Shown here one piece after another: positions 53,012-61,782 of a DNA stretch of 64,000 nt. The notes under the pieces were generated by a model that was given only the letters and a program-made list of their open reading frames with translations, was not told the DNA's origin and did not search any database. The stretch's first letter is position 1. Every line of letters starts with the position of its first letter. The stretch is from Asticcacaulis sp. UBA2476 (GTDB taxonomy: Bacteria > Pseudomonadota > Alphaproteobacteria > Caulobacterales > Caulobacteraceae): NCBI GenBank assembly GCA_002342035.1, contig DDPE01000075.1, positions 21,118 through 85,117 on the forward strand, read 5' to 3'. The position numbers and the translations under genes are program-made.

Positions 53012-53132
53012 CCCTCTCCCTGCAAGCGGGGAGAGGGTTGGGGTGAGGGGCAAAAATCTGAACGCATTGAAAGGCCTGTGGCCCCTCATCCGGTGCTTCG
53101 CACCGTCTTCTCTCCGTGCACGGGGAGAAGGA
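53012..53132. repeat. Palindromic repeat cluster between GH39 and GH2 genes
   Basis: Two palindromic units. One (53012-53052) has CCCTCTCCC and GGGAGAGGG arms round TGCAAGCG and continues into TTGGGGTGAGGGGCA, the same consensus as the repeat near 31.5 kb. The other (about 53090-53132) has GGCCCCTCATCCGGTGCTTC, then CACCG, and a TCTCCGTGCACGGGGAGA palindrome. The first unit reaches within 12 bp of the GH39 start and its purine-rich minus strand abuts the ribosome site. Confidence 0.85.
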
Positions 53133-53135
53133 ATA

Positions 53136-55505
53136 CTACTTCCTTGCATCCAGCGTCACGGTCGCGGGTTTAAGTCCTTTCGCGTTGACAGTGATCTTGA
53201 TCTTACCGGTGGTTTCGGTCGCGCGCACCATCACCAGAGCCCGACCGTTCCATGCCTTACGAGTCGGAGACTGGAACACGGTCGAGTCTGTCGGATCACC
53301 ATTGTCAAAGGCCGCCAATTGTCCGGCGCCCTCGACGGAGACGGTCAGCTTTTGCGAGGCGTTTGGCACGCGCACACCCTTGGCATCGACGACTTCGGCG
53401 CGGATATACCCCACATCATCAAAGGTCGGGGCAATGGCGGTTTGTTCGGCGATCAGACGCACCGCCGCCGGTGCCCCGGCGGTTTTCAGTTCATCCTCAG
53501 CCACCTTTTTGCCTGCGCCATCATAGGCCACCACCCGGATCGTACCGGCGGCATAAGCCGCATCATATTTGATGGCGCTGTCGTCAGCATTACGTGGCTT
53601 TTTGCCGAGGGACTTACCATTCAGAAACAGCTCAACCTCAGCCGCATTGGTGACGATCTCGACCTTTTCGGTGTGCGCTGAGCTGTCAGACGGCGTCCAG
53701 TCATTGAGCACACCCGGCCCTTTGGGTTGCGGCATGGCAACACCGACCATAGTCGGCAGTTCGGACGTGTCGATGACTTCGGTGACGCGGCGGCCGATCT
53801 TGACGACGGGGGTTTCTGACCACCACGACGCCCGCTCCCAGCCGATCGGTTTGACCACATCCGTACGGTCAACCAGCCCCGACGGATTGGAAATGAACGG
53901 CCAGCCGGCGCGGTCGGCCTCCCCCAGATAGTCCGCTCCGGTCCACAGGAACATGCCCGCATAGGCCGGATTATCGCGCACCGGCAGCCAGTTGGCGCGG
54001 TTCTTACCGTTTTCCGTGCCGATAATCTTACGGGTTGGTTTATCGGCGTGGGCCTTGGTCAGTTCATTCTCGCGGTAGTTTTGGCCGACCACATCCAACA
54101 TGTCGGCCAGACCGTTTTCATAGTCCTTCGTGGTGTTGGGCCGGAACAGAGCCATGGTCACCGGCCGCGACGGGTCTTCGGTATTGAAGATGGTTTTCAG
54201 GCGGGCGACGATCGATTTGGCCACCACCGGATAGGGGGTGTCGTGGATCTCATTGCCGATCGACCAGATGACGACCGACGGGTGATTACGGTCGCGCTTA
54301 ACGAAATCGCGGGCATCCAGCGACGACCAGTCGGTGAAGAACAGGTGATAATCGTTCGGGCTCTTGGCCACCGTCCACATGTCAAAAGCTTCGTTCATGA
54401 CGACAATGCCCAGCCGGTCACACAGGTCTAGGAACTCCGGTGAGAACGGGTGGTGGGCGGTGCGGATGGCATTGACACCGAGCGCCTGAAGACCGCGCAG
54501 GCGGCGCTCATAAAACGATAGCGGCACTGCCATACCGAACGCGCCGCCATCGGCATGAATGGCTGTGCCTTTGAGCTTTACATTTTTGCCATTGATCCAA
54601 AAGCCAGTGTCGGCGCGGAACTCGGTCTGCCGCACGCCAAAGGTCTGGGTGTCGGTTTCCAGAATGTCACCGGTATCGGAGATGACCTTAATGTCGGCGC
54701 GGTAGAGGTTGCCCTGACCGATATCCCACAGTTTGGGGTTGGGGATCGCGCCCTCTGCGTTCAGCTTAAGGCTTCGACCGACCGGCAGGGTCTGGGGCGC
54801 GCCTTTGAATGTACCGGCGGGCTTGCCGTCAGGGCCGGTCAGGCTGACCTCCAGATGGGCGGTGCGCTCGGATTTCGAGCGGTTGATGATGGCACTTTCG
54901 ACCTTAACCGTGGCGCGGTCTGCGGCGATGACGGGCGTGGTGACATAGGTGCCCCAGCCGTCGACATGGATATCGCCCGACGTGATCAGCTTGACGTGGC
55001 GATAGATGCCGCCTCCGGCATACCAGCGTGAGGCCGGCTGCGCCGAGGTATCCGCCCGCACGGCGATGACGTTGTCCTGACCGTATTTCAGATGCGGCGT
55101 GATCTCATAGCGCACGCTGGAATAGCCGTTGGGCCGGTGACCGACATGGTGGCCATTGATCCACACGCCGCCGCGTTCCATGATGCCGTCAAATTCGATA
55201 AAGACGCGCTTACCCTTATCGGTTTCCGGCAGGGTGAAGGGTTTGCGATACCAGACCACGCCGGTCGGCAGCCAGCCGCCGGAGCCGGTCGACGGCGCAT
55301 ACTGATCAAACGGCCCGGCAATGGCCCAGTCGTGGGGCAGGCTAACCTTTTCCCAGCCCGCGCCTGCGCCCGCTATGGTTTCCGCCCCCGCGATATCGCC
55401 CTTGGCAAACACCCAGCCTGAGTCGAAATTTTGCGTGGTGGTTTGAGCCGATACTGATGACGCAAACAAAAGTGCCGCCGTTATGGCCGCATAAACTGTA
55501 CGCAT
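53136..55505 (-). CDS. Glycoside hydrolase family 2 protein (beta-galactosidase-like)
   Basis: The 789-residue secreted enzyme has a signal peptide (ends ASSVSAQ) and the GH2 domain order: sugar-binding jelly roll (about 25-185, with HHVGHRPNGYSSVRYEI), immunoglobulin-like domain, TIM barrel (about 295-560) and C-terminal DUF4982 and Ig-like domains (about 575-789). Acid/base Glu is in WSIGNEIHDTPYP (near 419), the nucleophile in IIGTENGKNR (near 496). NAIRTAHHPFSPEFLDLCDR is a standard barrel motif. Likely beta-galactosidase; glucuronidase or mannosidase are alternatives within GH2. A xylan or hemicellulose context is suggested by the GH39 gene downstream. Confidence 0.9.
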   Translation of the reverse strand: MRTVYAAITAALLFASSVSAQTTTQNFDSGWVFAKGDIAGAETIAGAGAGWEKVSLPHDWAIAGPFDQYAPSTGSGGWLPTGVVWYRKPFTLPETDKGKRVFIEFDGIMERGGVWINGHHVGHRPNGYSSVRYEITPHLKYGQDNVIAVRADTSAQPASRWYAGGGIYRHVKLITSGDIHVDGWGTYVTTPVIAADRATVKVESAIINRSKSERTAHLEVSLTGPDGKPAGTFKGAPQTLPVGRSLKLNAEGAIPNPKLWDIGQGNLYRADIKVISDTGDILETDTQTFGVRQTEFRADTGFWINGKNVKLKGTAIHADGGAFGMAVPLSFYERRLRGLQALGVNAIRTAHHPFSPEFLDLCDRLGIVVMNEAFDMWTVAKSPNDYHLFFTDWSSLDARDFVKRDRNHPSVVIWSIGNEIHDTPYPVVAKSIVARLKTIFNTEDPSRPVTMALFRPNTTKDYENGLADMLDVVGQNYRENELTKAHADKPTRKIIGTENGKNRANWLPVRDNPAYAGMFLWTGADYLGEADRAGWPFISNPSGLVDRTDVVKPIGWERASWWSETPVVKIGRRVTEVIDTSELPTMVGVAMPQPKGPGVLNDWTPSDSSAHTEKVEIVTNAAEVELFLNGKSLGKKPRNADDSAIKYDAAYAAGTIRVVAYDGAGKKVAEDELKTAGAPAAVRLIAEQTAIAPTFDDVGYIRAEVVDAKGVRVPNASQKLTVSVEGAGQLAAFDNGDPTDSTVFQSPTRKAWNGRALVMVRATETTGKIKITVNAKGLKPATVTLDARK

Positions 55506-55679
55506 GGATATCTCCCTGTAGCCATTGAGGCCTTATGTCTCCAACCGCGTGAGAAGTTGTGACAAATTATGTTTGATTATGACTAGATTTGAAAAATGCC
55601 CGCTTGTCAATCAGACGATATTTGACCGGGCCGCGATTACCGTTAGGTTGTCACGACTATTGCAAAGAAGGCTTTACCC

Positions 55680-56519
55680 ATGCTGGCCATTATCGGCGGA
55701 ACCGGTCTTTATCATCTGGATCACCTTAGCGTTATCGACACGGTTGAGGTTGATACCCCCTTTGGTCCGCCATCAGGGCCGATTGTGCGGGCCGAACTGA
55801 ACGGGCAGTCGGTGTGTTTCCTTCCGCGTCATGGCCGCCACCATCAGTTCCTGCCCCATGAGGTCAATTACCGCGCCAATATCTACGCCCTGAAGGTTTT
55901 GGGCGTGTCACAGATTCTGGCGGTGTCGGCGGTGGGTTCCCTGCGCGAACATCTGCAACCGGGGCAACTGGTGCTGGCGTCGCAATATATCGACCTGATC
56001 AAATATCCGCGTGAAAAGACCTTTTTCGGCGGCGGCTTGTCGGCCCATATTTCGACGGCAGAACCGGCGTGTCCGGACATGACGCGCTGGGTGCAAAAGG
56101 CAGCGGACAAGCGCAATCTTCTGGTACATAGCAGTGCCACCTATGCCGCCGTTGATGGGCCGCGCCTGGGCACCAAGGCTGAGAGCGAATTTTTGCGCAC
56201 GATTGGCGCCGATCTGGTCGGCATGACGCAAGTGCCGGAAGTCTTTCTGGCCCGCGAAGCCCAGATCAATTACCTTAGCCTTAACATCGTCACCGACTAT
56301 GACTGCTGGCGCGACGATGACCACGCCAGCATAGCTGCGATCATGGCCCGCTTTAATGATACGCTCGACCATGTGCGCGGTCTGTTGAGCGATCTGGTGG
56401 GGGCTGAGCGGGCGCCGGTCGATGACACCTATCGCCGCACGCTGGAGGGGGCTTTGATGGTGCGGCGTGAGACTTTAAGCCCGGATAAGGCCGCCCTGCT
56501 GGATGTGCTGTCGGCTTAG
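55680..56519 (+). CDS. mtnP: S-methyl-5'-thioadenosine phosphorylase family protein
   Basis: Phosphorolysis of methylthioadenosine (or a related nucleoside) to adenine and methylthioribose-1-phosphate, in polyamine by-product and methionine salvage. The 279-residue protein has the PNP/MTAP pattern: AIIGGTGLYHL for phosphate, FLPRHGRHHQFLPHEVNYRA, a GLS-type active-site loop, and GMTQVPEVFLAREAQINYLS with VTDYDCWRDD, which favours MTA over inosine-type substrates. Segment YAAVDGPRLGTKAE differs from the CMEGPQFSTRAES of typical MTAP, so substrate preference could be shifted. Stand-alone gene with GAAGG before the start. Confidence 0.86.
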   Translation: MLAIIGGTGLYHLDHLSVIDTVEVDTPFGPPSGPIVRAELNGQSVCFLPRHGRHHQFLPHEVNYRANIYALKVLGVSQILAVSAVGSLREHLQPGQLVLASQYIDLIKYPREKTFFGGGLSAHISTAEPACPDMTRWVQKAADKRNLLVHSSATYAAVDGPRLGTKAESEFLRTIGADLVGMTQVPEVFLAREAQINYLSLNIVTDYDCWRDDDHASIAAIMARFNDTLDHVRGLLSDLVGAERAPVDDTYRRTLEGALMVRRETLSPDKAALLDVLSA

Positions 56520-56619
56520 GGCTATAATCCGGTATAGACGCTAGCCCGCGCGTTCAGGTCAGGTTCATATCGTGTGCGTCATTAGTTAAGCGTGCCATTC
56601 CTAACAAGGAGCCTCGCTC

Positions 56620-57261
56620 ATGTTTACCGCAATACCCGCTATCAAATCCAAAACCCTTATGTGGTCGTCTTTAAGCGCACTAGCCGCTTGTGCAATCGTG
56701 GCCCTGTCGCCGGTGTCGGCCAGCGCCCAGGCCGAGGAGCGCCATTGGGGCGGCGGGCCGGGCGGCAACAACCTGCCCGAAGGTAATTACCGTCAATCCT
56801 GCCGCGATATTGATGTCCGGCGCGGGCAATTGACGGCCCAGTGCCGTACCAAGAACGGTGGTTACAGATACACGTCCTTAAGCCTGCGTGACTGCCGTCG
56901 GGGCTGGGTTGAAAACCGCAATGGCAATCTGTGGTGTGAGGTCGGGGGATATCCCGGCGGACCCGGTGGCGGTTATCCCGGCGGCCCCGGCGGTGGTGGC
57001 TATGGTTCGTACCTCACCCTCTATTCCAGCAACGGCTTTAATGGCCGCAGCATTACCATTAATGACGCTATCACCGACTTGAGCGGTATGCGCTTTAACG
57101 ATGTGGCCCGCTCGCTGGATGTGCGCGGCCGCGGGGCGTGGGAAGTGTGTGAAAACGCCTTCTTCCGGGGCCGCTGCGCCGTGGTTGACGGCAGTTATGA
57201 AAGCTTGCGCCGGATCGGTCTTGAAGGCCACATCTCATCGGTGCGCCCCGTTAGACGCTAA
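56620..57261 (+). CDS. Secreted CVNH (cyanovirin-N homology) plus beta/gamma-crystallin protein
   Basis: The 213-residue protein has a signal peptide (ends VSASAQ, about residue 36) and so is exported. A CVNH-like module is at about 50-108: EGNYRQSCRDIDVRRGQLTA, then QCRTKNGGYRYTSLSLRDC and a WVENRNGNLWC segment with the paired cysteines of a lectin fold. A short Gly/Pro linker with repeated GGYPGGPGG follows (about 108-128). The C-terminal part is a beta/gamma-crystallin motif pair (about 130-213, YLTLYSSNGFNGRSITIND, ICx-type FFRGRCAVVDGSYESL). AAGGAG precedes the ATG. Function unknown; glycan binding and Ca2+-stabilised folding are plausible. I know of no experimentally studied protein with this combination. 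Confidence 0.82.
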   Translation: MFTAIPAIKSKTLMWSSLSALAACAIVALSPVSASAQAEERHWGGGPGGNNLPEGNYRQSCRDIDVRRGQLTAQCRTKNGGYRYTSLSLRDCRRGWVENRNGNLWCEVGGYPGGPGGGYPGGPGGGGYGSYLTLYSSNGFNGRSITINDAITDLSGMRFNDVARSLDVRGRGAWEVCENAFFRGRCAVVDGSYESLRRIGLEGHISSVRPVRR

Positions 57262-57281
57262 AAAGAAAGCCGTTAAGCCAC

Positions 57282-58562
57282 CTATAGCTTGAGCGCCTCG
57301 GTCATCAGGTTGAAGCCCTCTTCAATCACCTTGTCCGGGGCGGTCAGCGGTGCCAGCAGACGGATGGTATTGCCGTAAACCCCGCACGACAGCAGGATCA
57401 GGCCCAGACTTTGCGACTTCGTCGTCACCGCCTTGGTGGTGGTGGCATCGGGGGTAAAACGGCCGCGCTCAGTCACGATATCAAAGGCGATCATAGCGCC
57501 CATGCCGCGCACAGAACTGATCGGCACGATATCATTGCGCTGGGACAGTTCGGTCAGGCGGCTGATGAAATAGGCTCCCTGACGGTTGGCGGCGTCGAGC
57601 AGATGCTCCGCCTCGATGACCTCCAGCACCGCCAGCGCCGCCGCACACGCGACTGGATTTCCGCCGTAAGTGCCACCAAGTCCGCCCAGCTCCGGCGCGT
57701 CCATAATGGCGGCCTTACCCACGACGCCGGACAACGGATAGCCACCCGCCAGCGACTTGGCCATAGTGATCAGGTCAGGTTTGACGTCATAGTTTTCCAT
57801 GGCAAACATCTTACCTGTGCGCCCAAAGCCAGTCTGAACCTCATCGGCAATCAGAACCATGCCGTGGTCGTCGCACAGTTTGCGCAGGGCCCGCATCAAC
57901 TCCGGCGGGGTGATCAAAAACCCGCCTTCGCCCTGCACCGGCTCAATAATAATGGCCGCAACCGCCGAAGGGTCGATATCGGCCTTGAACAGATAGGACA
58001 GCATTTTCAGACTGTCCTCGACGGCAATGCCGCTGGCCTCAGACGGGAACGGGACGTGATAGACCCCAGCCTGAGACGGCCCTAATCCCTTTTTATAGGG
58101 CACGACCTTACCGGTGAGCGCCGAGGTCAGGGCCGTGCGGCCATGAAAGCCGCCGCTAAAGGCGATCACCCCATCCCGGCCGGTATAGGCGCGGGCGATC
58201 TTGATGGCGTTTTCGACCGCTTCGGCACCCGTCGTCAGAAAGGCGCTTTTGGCCGGTCCGTCGATGGGGGCCAGGTCATTCAGCTTTTCGGCCAGAGCGA
58301 TATAGGGCTCATAGGGCGCGACCTGAAACGCGGTGTGGGTATAGGCGTCAAGTTGTGCCAGAACGGCGGCCTGTACTTTCGGGTGACGGTGGCCGGTATT
58401 TAAGACCGCAATCCCGCCCGCAAAGTCGATATAGCGCCGTCCATCTACGTCCCACAGTTCGGCATTTTCGGCACGGGCCGCGAAAATTGAGGTGGCGTGA
58501 CCAATGCCGCGGGCAACGGCAGCGTGACGGCGGGCCATAAGATCGGTGGCTTTGGGTGACAT
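57282..58562 (-). CDS. gabT: 4-Aminobutyrate aminotransferase (class III, PLP)
   Basis: Transfers the amino group of GABA to 2-oxoglutarate, giving succinate semialdehyde. The 426-residue protein starts at the ATG at 58562 with GAGG upstream. Class-III motifs: FAGGIAVLNTGHRHPKVQAA, FLTTGAEAVENAIKIARAYT, FSGGFHGRTALTSALTGKV, LIADEVQTGFGRTGKMFAME, and the PLP lysine in LITMAKSLAGGYPLSGVVG. Its length and IIIEPVQGEGGF fit GabT, although beta-alanine, ornithine and 5-aminovalerate transaminases are close. No gabD is seen beside it; regulation may involve the GntR protein at 59449. Confidence 0.9.
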   Translation of the reverse strand: MSPKATDLMARRHAAVARGIGHATSIFAARAENAELWDVDGRRYIDFAGGIAVLNTGHRHPKVQAAVLAQLDAYTHTAFQVAPYEPYIALAEKLNDLAPIDGPAKSAFLTTGAEAVENAIKIARAYTGRDGVIAFSGGFHGRTALTSALTGKVVPYKKGLGPSQAGVYHVPFPSEASGIAVEDSLKMLSYLFKADIDPSAVAAIIIEPVQGEGGFLITPPELMRALRKLCDDHGMVLIADEVQTGFGRTGKMFAMENYDVKPDLITMAKSLAGGYPLSGVVGKAAIMDAPELGGLGGTYGGNPVACAAALAVLEVIEAEHLLDAANRQGAYFISRLTELSQRNDIVPISSVRGMGAMIAFDIVTERGRFTPDATTTKAVTTKSQSLGLILLSCGVYGNTIRLLAPLTAPDKVIEEGFNLMTEALKL

Positions 58563-58726
58563 GGGAAGCCTCAATAAATGTGATCACAAAGTTTTGGGCT
58601 GAAACGGTATAACGTCAAGTCACGGATCGGTGGGGTTGGCCTGGCTTATCGGTTGATAATAAAGACAAATTTCTATTGAAACCAAACGTGATAAATCATC
58701 ATATCAGTTAACCAAATAAAAGGCTG

Positions 58727-58747
58727 TACGGGTATATTATGCCCGTA
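58727..58747. promoter_or_regulatory. 21 bp inverted repeat upstream of the unassigned secreted protein
   Basis: TACGGG (58727-58732) and CCCGTA (58742-58747) are exact arms, extended inward by TATA/TATG with one mismatch, over a very AT-rich spacer. A run of six T residues follows (58755-58760). Either an operator or a hairpin terminator/attenuator; it sits about 85 bp before the start of the gene at 58832 and 165 bp before gabT's divergent start. Confidence 0.5.
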
Positions 58748-58831
58748 TAGGTTATTTTTTGTAGCGTAATTCAAAGGGTTAATGATGCGTTAATTTCATT
58801 ACGGGCTGAGTATTATTCAGGGGCAATTGAT

Positions 58832-59452
58832 ATGACGGTCGCGGTTATTGATAACCGAGCGCTCCCTTTGTGGTGGTTACTGCCACTTTGGGTGGTTATC
58901 TGTCTGAATATCTGGAGTCTGGGTAAGGATGCTCAGGTTCGGGTGGACATGCCGGAAACTGCGGCCCCCGATGTGATTGCCTCGACCCAGACGGTGCCGT
59001 GGACCTTCTTTCATAATGTATTCGACTTTCCGCTGGTGGAGCGCGAAGAGATTGTGGTGCCGGTGGTGCCGGGCCACCGCGCGCTGCGCGTCAGGGTGAC
59101 CAAGGCCGGTCACGACCCGTGGAATGTGTTGGTCCACACCAACACGGTAAAGCCGATCCAGCGCGGCGACCGCATCGAAGGGCGGGTGTGGCTGCGGCTG
59201 GAGCGGGCATCTTATGGGCAGGAGACCGGTCGGGCGACCTTAAGGCTTCAGAACGCGCGCTCGCCTTATGCCGCCATGCAGGAACTTCATCTTATCCTGA
59301 CGCCCCAGTGGCAGGAATTCACTGTGGCTGGCGTAGCACCCCATGACTTCAAGGCCGGTGAAGCCAATCTCATTATCTATCTGGCGGGTCAGGCCCAAAC
59401 CGTCGATGTCGGCCCTGCGACCCTCTATAATCGCGGCCTGCCCCAACCTTAA
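58832..59452 (+). CDS. Unassigned membrane-anchored or secreted beta-sandwich protein
   Basis: The 206-residue protein has one N-terminal hydrophobic helix (LPLWWLLPLWVVICLNIWSL, about 11-30) without a clear cleavage site, so it is probably anchored and periplasm-facing. The rest is beta-rich and reads like a carbohydrate-binding-module jelly roll: TQTVPWTFFHNVFDFPLVER, RVRVTKAGHDPWNVLVHTNT, RIEGRVWLRLERA, LHLILTPQWQEFTVAGVAPH, VDVGPATLYNRG. The order of strands and the closing DVGPATLYN segment resemble CBM4/9-like modules found in sialate esterases and xylanases. No catalytic domain is attached. It ends tail to tail with the GntR gene, sharing four bases. Confidence 0.6.
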   Translation: MTVAVIDNRALPLWWLLPLWVVICLNIWSLGKDAQVRVDMPETAAPDVIASTQTVPWTFFHNVFDFPLVEREEIVVPVVPGHRALRVRVTKAGHDPWNVLVHTNTVKPIQRGDRIEGRVWLRLERASYGQETGRATLRLQNARSPYAAMQELHLILTPQWQEFTVAGVAPHDFKAGEANLIIYLAGQAQTVDVGPATLYNRGLPQP

Positions 59453-60177
59453 GAGGTTCGTCTGGACAGATTCGGGCTTTCCTCAATAATCACGGCGATC
59501 GCCTTGGTGATCAGATCGCGCATCAGCGCCTCAGCCGCCGGGCCCTCACCCGCCTCGATCAGGTTGTAAACGCGGATATGATCATTGTGACTGTCGGACG
59601 GATCGCGGGCCAGACTGGTCAGGCTGATCGACAGGGTCAGCGCGGTATTGATCAGGGGACGCAACTGACGGTAAAACGGGTTGCCCGACGCCTCCAGTAT
59701 ATGACCGTGGAATTCGATATCGTGATGGATGCTTAAGGCCCGGTCTTCGTGGTGGCGGATCATCAGATCCAGACTTTGCTTTATGGTTTGCAGGGCCGCC
59801 GGATCACGTCCCTGTCCGGCGTGGCGCGCCGCCAGTCGCGCCGCCATCGGCTCAAAAGCCAGACGAACCTGATTGAACTCCAGGATAAGGTCGGGGGTCA
59901 GGGGCCGCCTAGTCAGCCAGCGCAGCACCTGCGGGTCGAGCAGGTTCCACCGGCTGAGCGGCTCGACCTTGGTCCCCAGCCGTGGACGCGCACTCAACAG
60001 CCCCTTGGCGGTCAGCATCTTCAGCGCTTCACGGGTCACGGTGCGACTGGTGCCGTTACGGGTGCATATATCCGCCTCGGTCGGAAATGGGGCGGTGTCA
60101 TAGGTCCCCATGACAATGGATTGCCCCAGACGTTCCAGAAGACTGTGGGTCAGGCTTACGCCCGGAGACGGGATCAT
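59449..60177 (-). CDS. GntR/FadR-type transcriptional regulator (FCD domain)
   Basis: The 242-residue protein has a winged-helix N-terminus (about 8-75: FPTEADICTRNGTSRTVTRE, ALKMLTAKGLLSARP), a WNLLDPQVLRWL linker found in DgoR-type sugar-acid regulators, and a C-terminal FCD domain (about 95-235) with HHDIEFHGHILEASGNPFYR, where Asp and His would bind a metal and the sugar-acid ligand. Likely senses a hexonate or keto-acid. Its target is unclear: the adjacent genes are unrelated, and no uronate gene lies next to it. Divergent from the gene at 60396. Confidence 0.87.
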   Translation of the reverse strand: MIPSPGVSLTHSLLERLGQSIVMGTYDTAPFPTEADICTRNGTSRTVTREALKMLTAKGLLSARPRLGTKVEPLSRWNLLDPQVLRWLTRRPLTPDLILEFNQVRLAFEPMAARLAARHAGQGRDPAALQTIKQSLDLMIRHHEDRALSIHHDIEFHGHILEASGNPFYRQLRPLINTALTLSISLTSLARDPSDSHNDHIRVYNLIEAGEGPAAEALMRDLITKAIAVIIEESPNLSRRTS

Positions 60178-60395
60178 CGGTAGCTCGCAGGATCTGTGTA
60201 ACAGTCGTTATACCTGTGCGGTAGTGACCACACCTTCAGGTGTTTGTCCATACGGGTTAAGGGGGAGGGCTGCGGCACCAACCCTCGCGATATTACCGCT
60301 TTCTTATAAAGACGCAGCTATATCCCCATATAGAATTTCGGGCGCAGACCGTAGGACAATAGTCATCAGTATTTGTGGTGACCGGAGTTCTCACG

Positions 60396-60800
60396 ATGAA
60401 ACACGACCTCAGCATCGACCGCGCCGATATCGACAGCCCCCTTAATGGTCTGGGCTTTGGCCGCTTTAGCGACATTGTCTCCGGGTCACTGTTTCGCGGC
60501 ATGAATAGTCAGGCTCCCAGCGTTTTAGCCCGCAGTATTGTGGTCACTGAACGCGATCTGGGCATTGATTTTGGCGCTTTCCGCACCAGCCCGACCGAGA
60601 TCATTCAGATCGATGGAAATGCCGTCCCCACATCAGGCCGTAAGCTTAGTCTGGCGCAGATCGTAGCGCTGGTCCTGCTGAGCGTGATTGTACTGGCGGT
60701 GGGGGTCTATGGGTATATCTATGCCACCGAACCCTATAAGGTGTCGGGCCTGCTGGAATATTACCTGATGTATCTGCCCATCCCGGTTGATTACAACTAG
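60396..60800 (+). CDS. Hypothetical protein with one C-terminal membrane segment
   Basis: A 134-residue protein that I do not recognise. The start at 60396 has GGAG 9 bp upstream. The N-terminal 80 residues are polar and contain no cysteine; the segment LSLAQIVALVLLSVIVLAVG (about 85-105) followed by VYGYIYATEPYKV is a single membrane helix near the C-terminus, suggesting a cytosolic domain anchored by a tail. It ends tail to tail with the helix-turn-helix gene (shared CTAG). Confidence is in the existence of the gene, not its function. Confidence 0.65.
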   Translation: MKHDLSIDRADIDSPLNGLGFGRFSDIVSGSLFRGMNSQAPSVLARSIVVTERDLGIDFGAFRTSPTEIIQIDGNAVPTSGRKLSLAQIVALVLLSVIVLAVGVYGYIYATEPYKVSGLLEYYLMYLPIPVDYN

Positions 60801-61657
60801 GCGACAGAACCGGGCCTGATATGGCGGGCAAAGAACGCCAGTTCAATCGACACCAGTTGCCGGTAGCTATCGCTCAGTAAGTTTGTGGGCGAAGGTACGC
60901 CCTTAGCATCGAGCGTGAAAAGCCCTAACTCCGCCCCTTCGTGAACCAGATTGCTGACCTGCGTTTTCGACAGGCCAAACTGCGCAGCAATCACTGCGCG
61001 GCTGGAGCAATCCTGAGCGTTGAACCGGGCATGCATCAGCGCAAATATCAGCGGTGCGGCGCCATCACGACGGCGGAAAAACGGAAAGAACTCTGGCAGG
61101 GTTTCGGCGGCAAGCTGGCCGAGGGCAAACTCAAAACCGCCGGTCGCCCATACCCGCAATGTCGCGGTCTTATCTTCCATCAGGATCTGGCTGCAACGCA
61201 GGCGCGGTTGCAGGATATCAAGGCTGATGGCCGCGCACATGACCCGCTTACGTACAAAGCCCATCAGCCGGTCGGTCGGCACATAGAGCTTGCGTCGGTT
61301 ATCGTCCGGATCGCGGGCAACCTTAACAAAGCCCACCACCTGCATCAGGCCCAGCATGGTCTTAAGATGGCGCGGGCTGCTGTTATAGGTGGCGCAGGCA
61401 TGGGCCAGTTCAGTATAGGTGACGCCGCCGGTCTGGTCGTTCAGCCATTTGAGGCCATGCTGGTGCAAGAGATGGCCAATCACCCGAAAGCGGTACTGCT
61501 GGGCGATGATCTTGTTCAGGCGGCGCTGGCTTTTGCGAAACTGGATCAGGTCTGACGTATATTCGATCAGGGCCGTGTCAAACTCAGGGTGGCGGCGAAG
61601 TTCGCGGGCTTCGTGAATTATGTGCGCAATACCGCTGCGATCAATCTGGCCGTCCAA
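60797..61657 (-). CDS. Winged-helix DNA-binding protein of unknown role
   Basis: The 286-residue protein has two possible winged-helix regions: one at about 70-130 (TYTELAHACATYNSSPRHLK, TMLGLMQVVGFVKVARD with a basic wing DPDDNRRKLYVP) and one near the C-terminus (AVIAAQFGLSKTQVSNLVHE). The first resembles MarR/RpiR-type reading heads with a phenotype-like LVRVARDPxDxR turn. No sensory domain is recognisable. It faces away from the double-receiver protein at 61783, which could be functionally linked. Single-gene unit. Confidence 0.65.
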   Translation of the reverse strand: MDGQIDRSGIAHIIHEARELRRHPEFDTALIEYTSDLIQFRKSQRRLNKIIAQQYRFRVIGHLLHQHGLKWLNDQTGGVTYTELAHACATYNSSPRHLKTMLGLMQVVGFVKVARDPDDNRRKLYVPTDRLMGFVRKRVMCAAISLDILQPRLRCSQILMEDKTATLRVWATGGFEFALGQLAAETLPEFFPFFRRRDGAAPLIFALMHARFNAQDCSSRAVIAAQFGLSKTQVSNLVHEGAELGLFTLDAKGVPSPTNLLSDSYRQLVSIELAFFARHIRPGSVA

Positions 61658-61782
61658 AGCTTACCCCCACGCCTCACAGGTCTATACACACCGTATGTCG
61701 AATCAGGTGCGTTTGTGATCACGCATTTAACCCATAGCCGCCGCCCTGTGTCTACTTTTGTACATAAGAGGAGGGCGATGGC

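Noticed and set aside
53000..53149. A 50-residue N-terminal extension of the GH39 protein
   Set aside because: It is translated repeat DNA (a TPTLSPLAGRG-type phrase) and would bury the signal peptide; the start at 52999 has a strong ribosome site.
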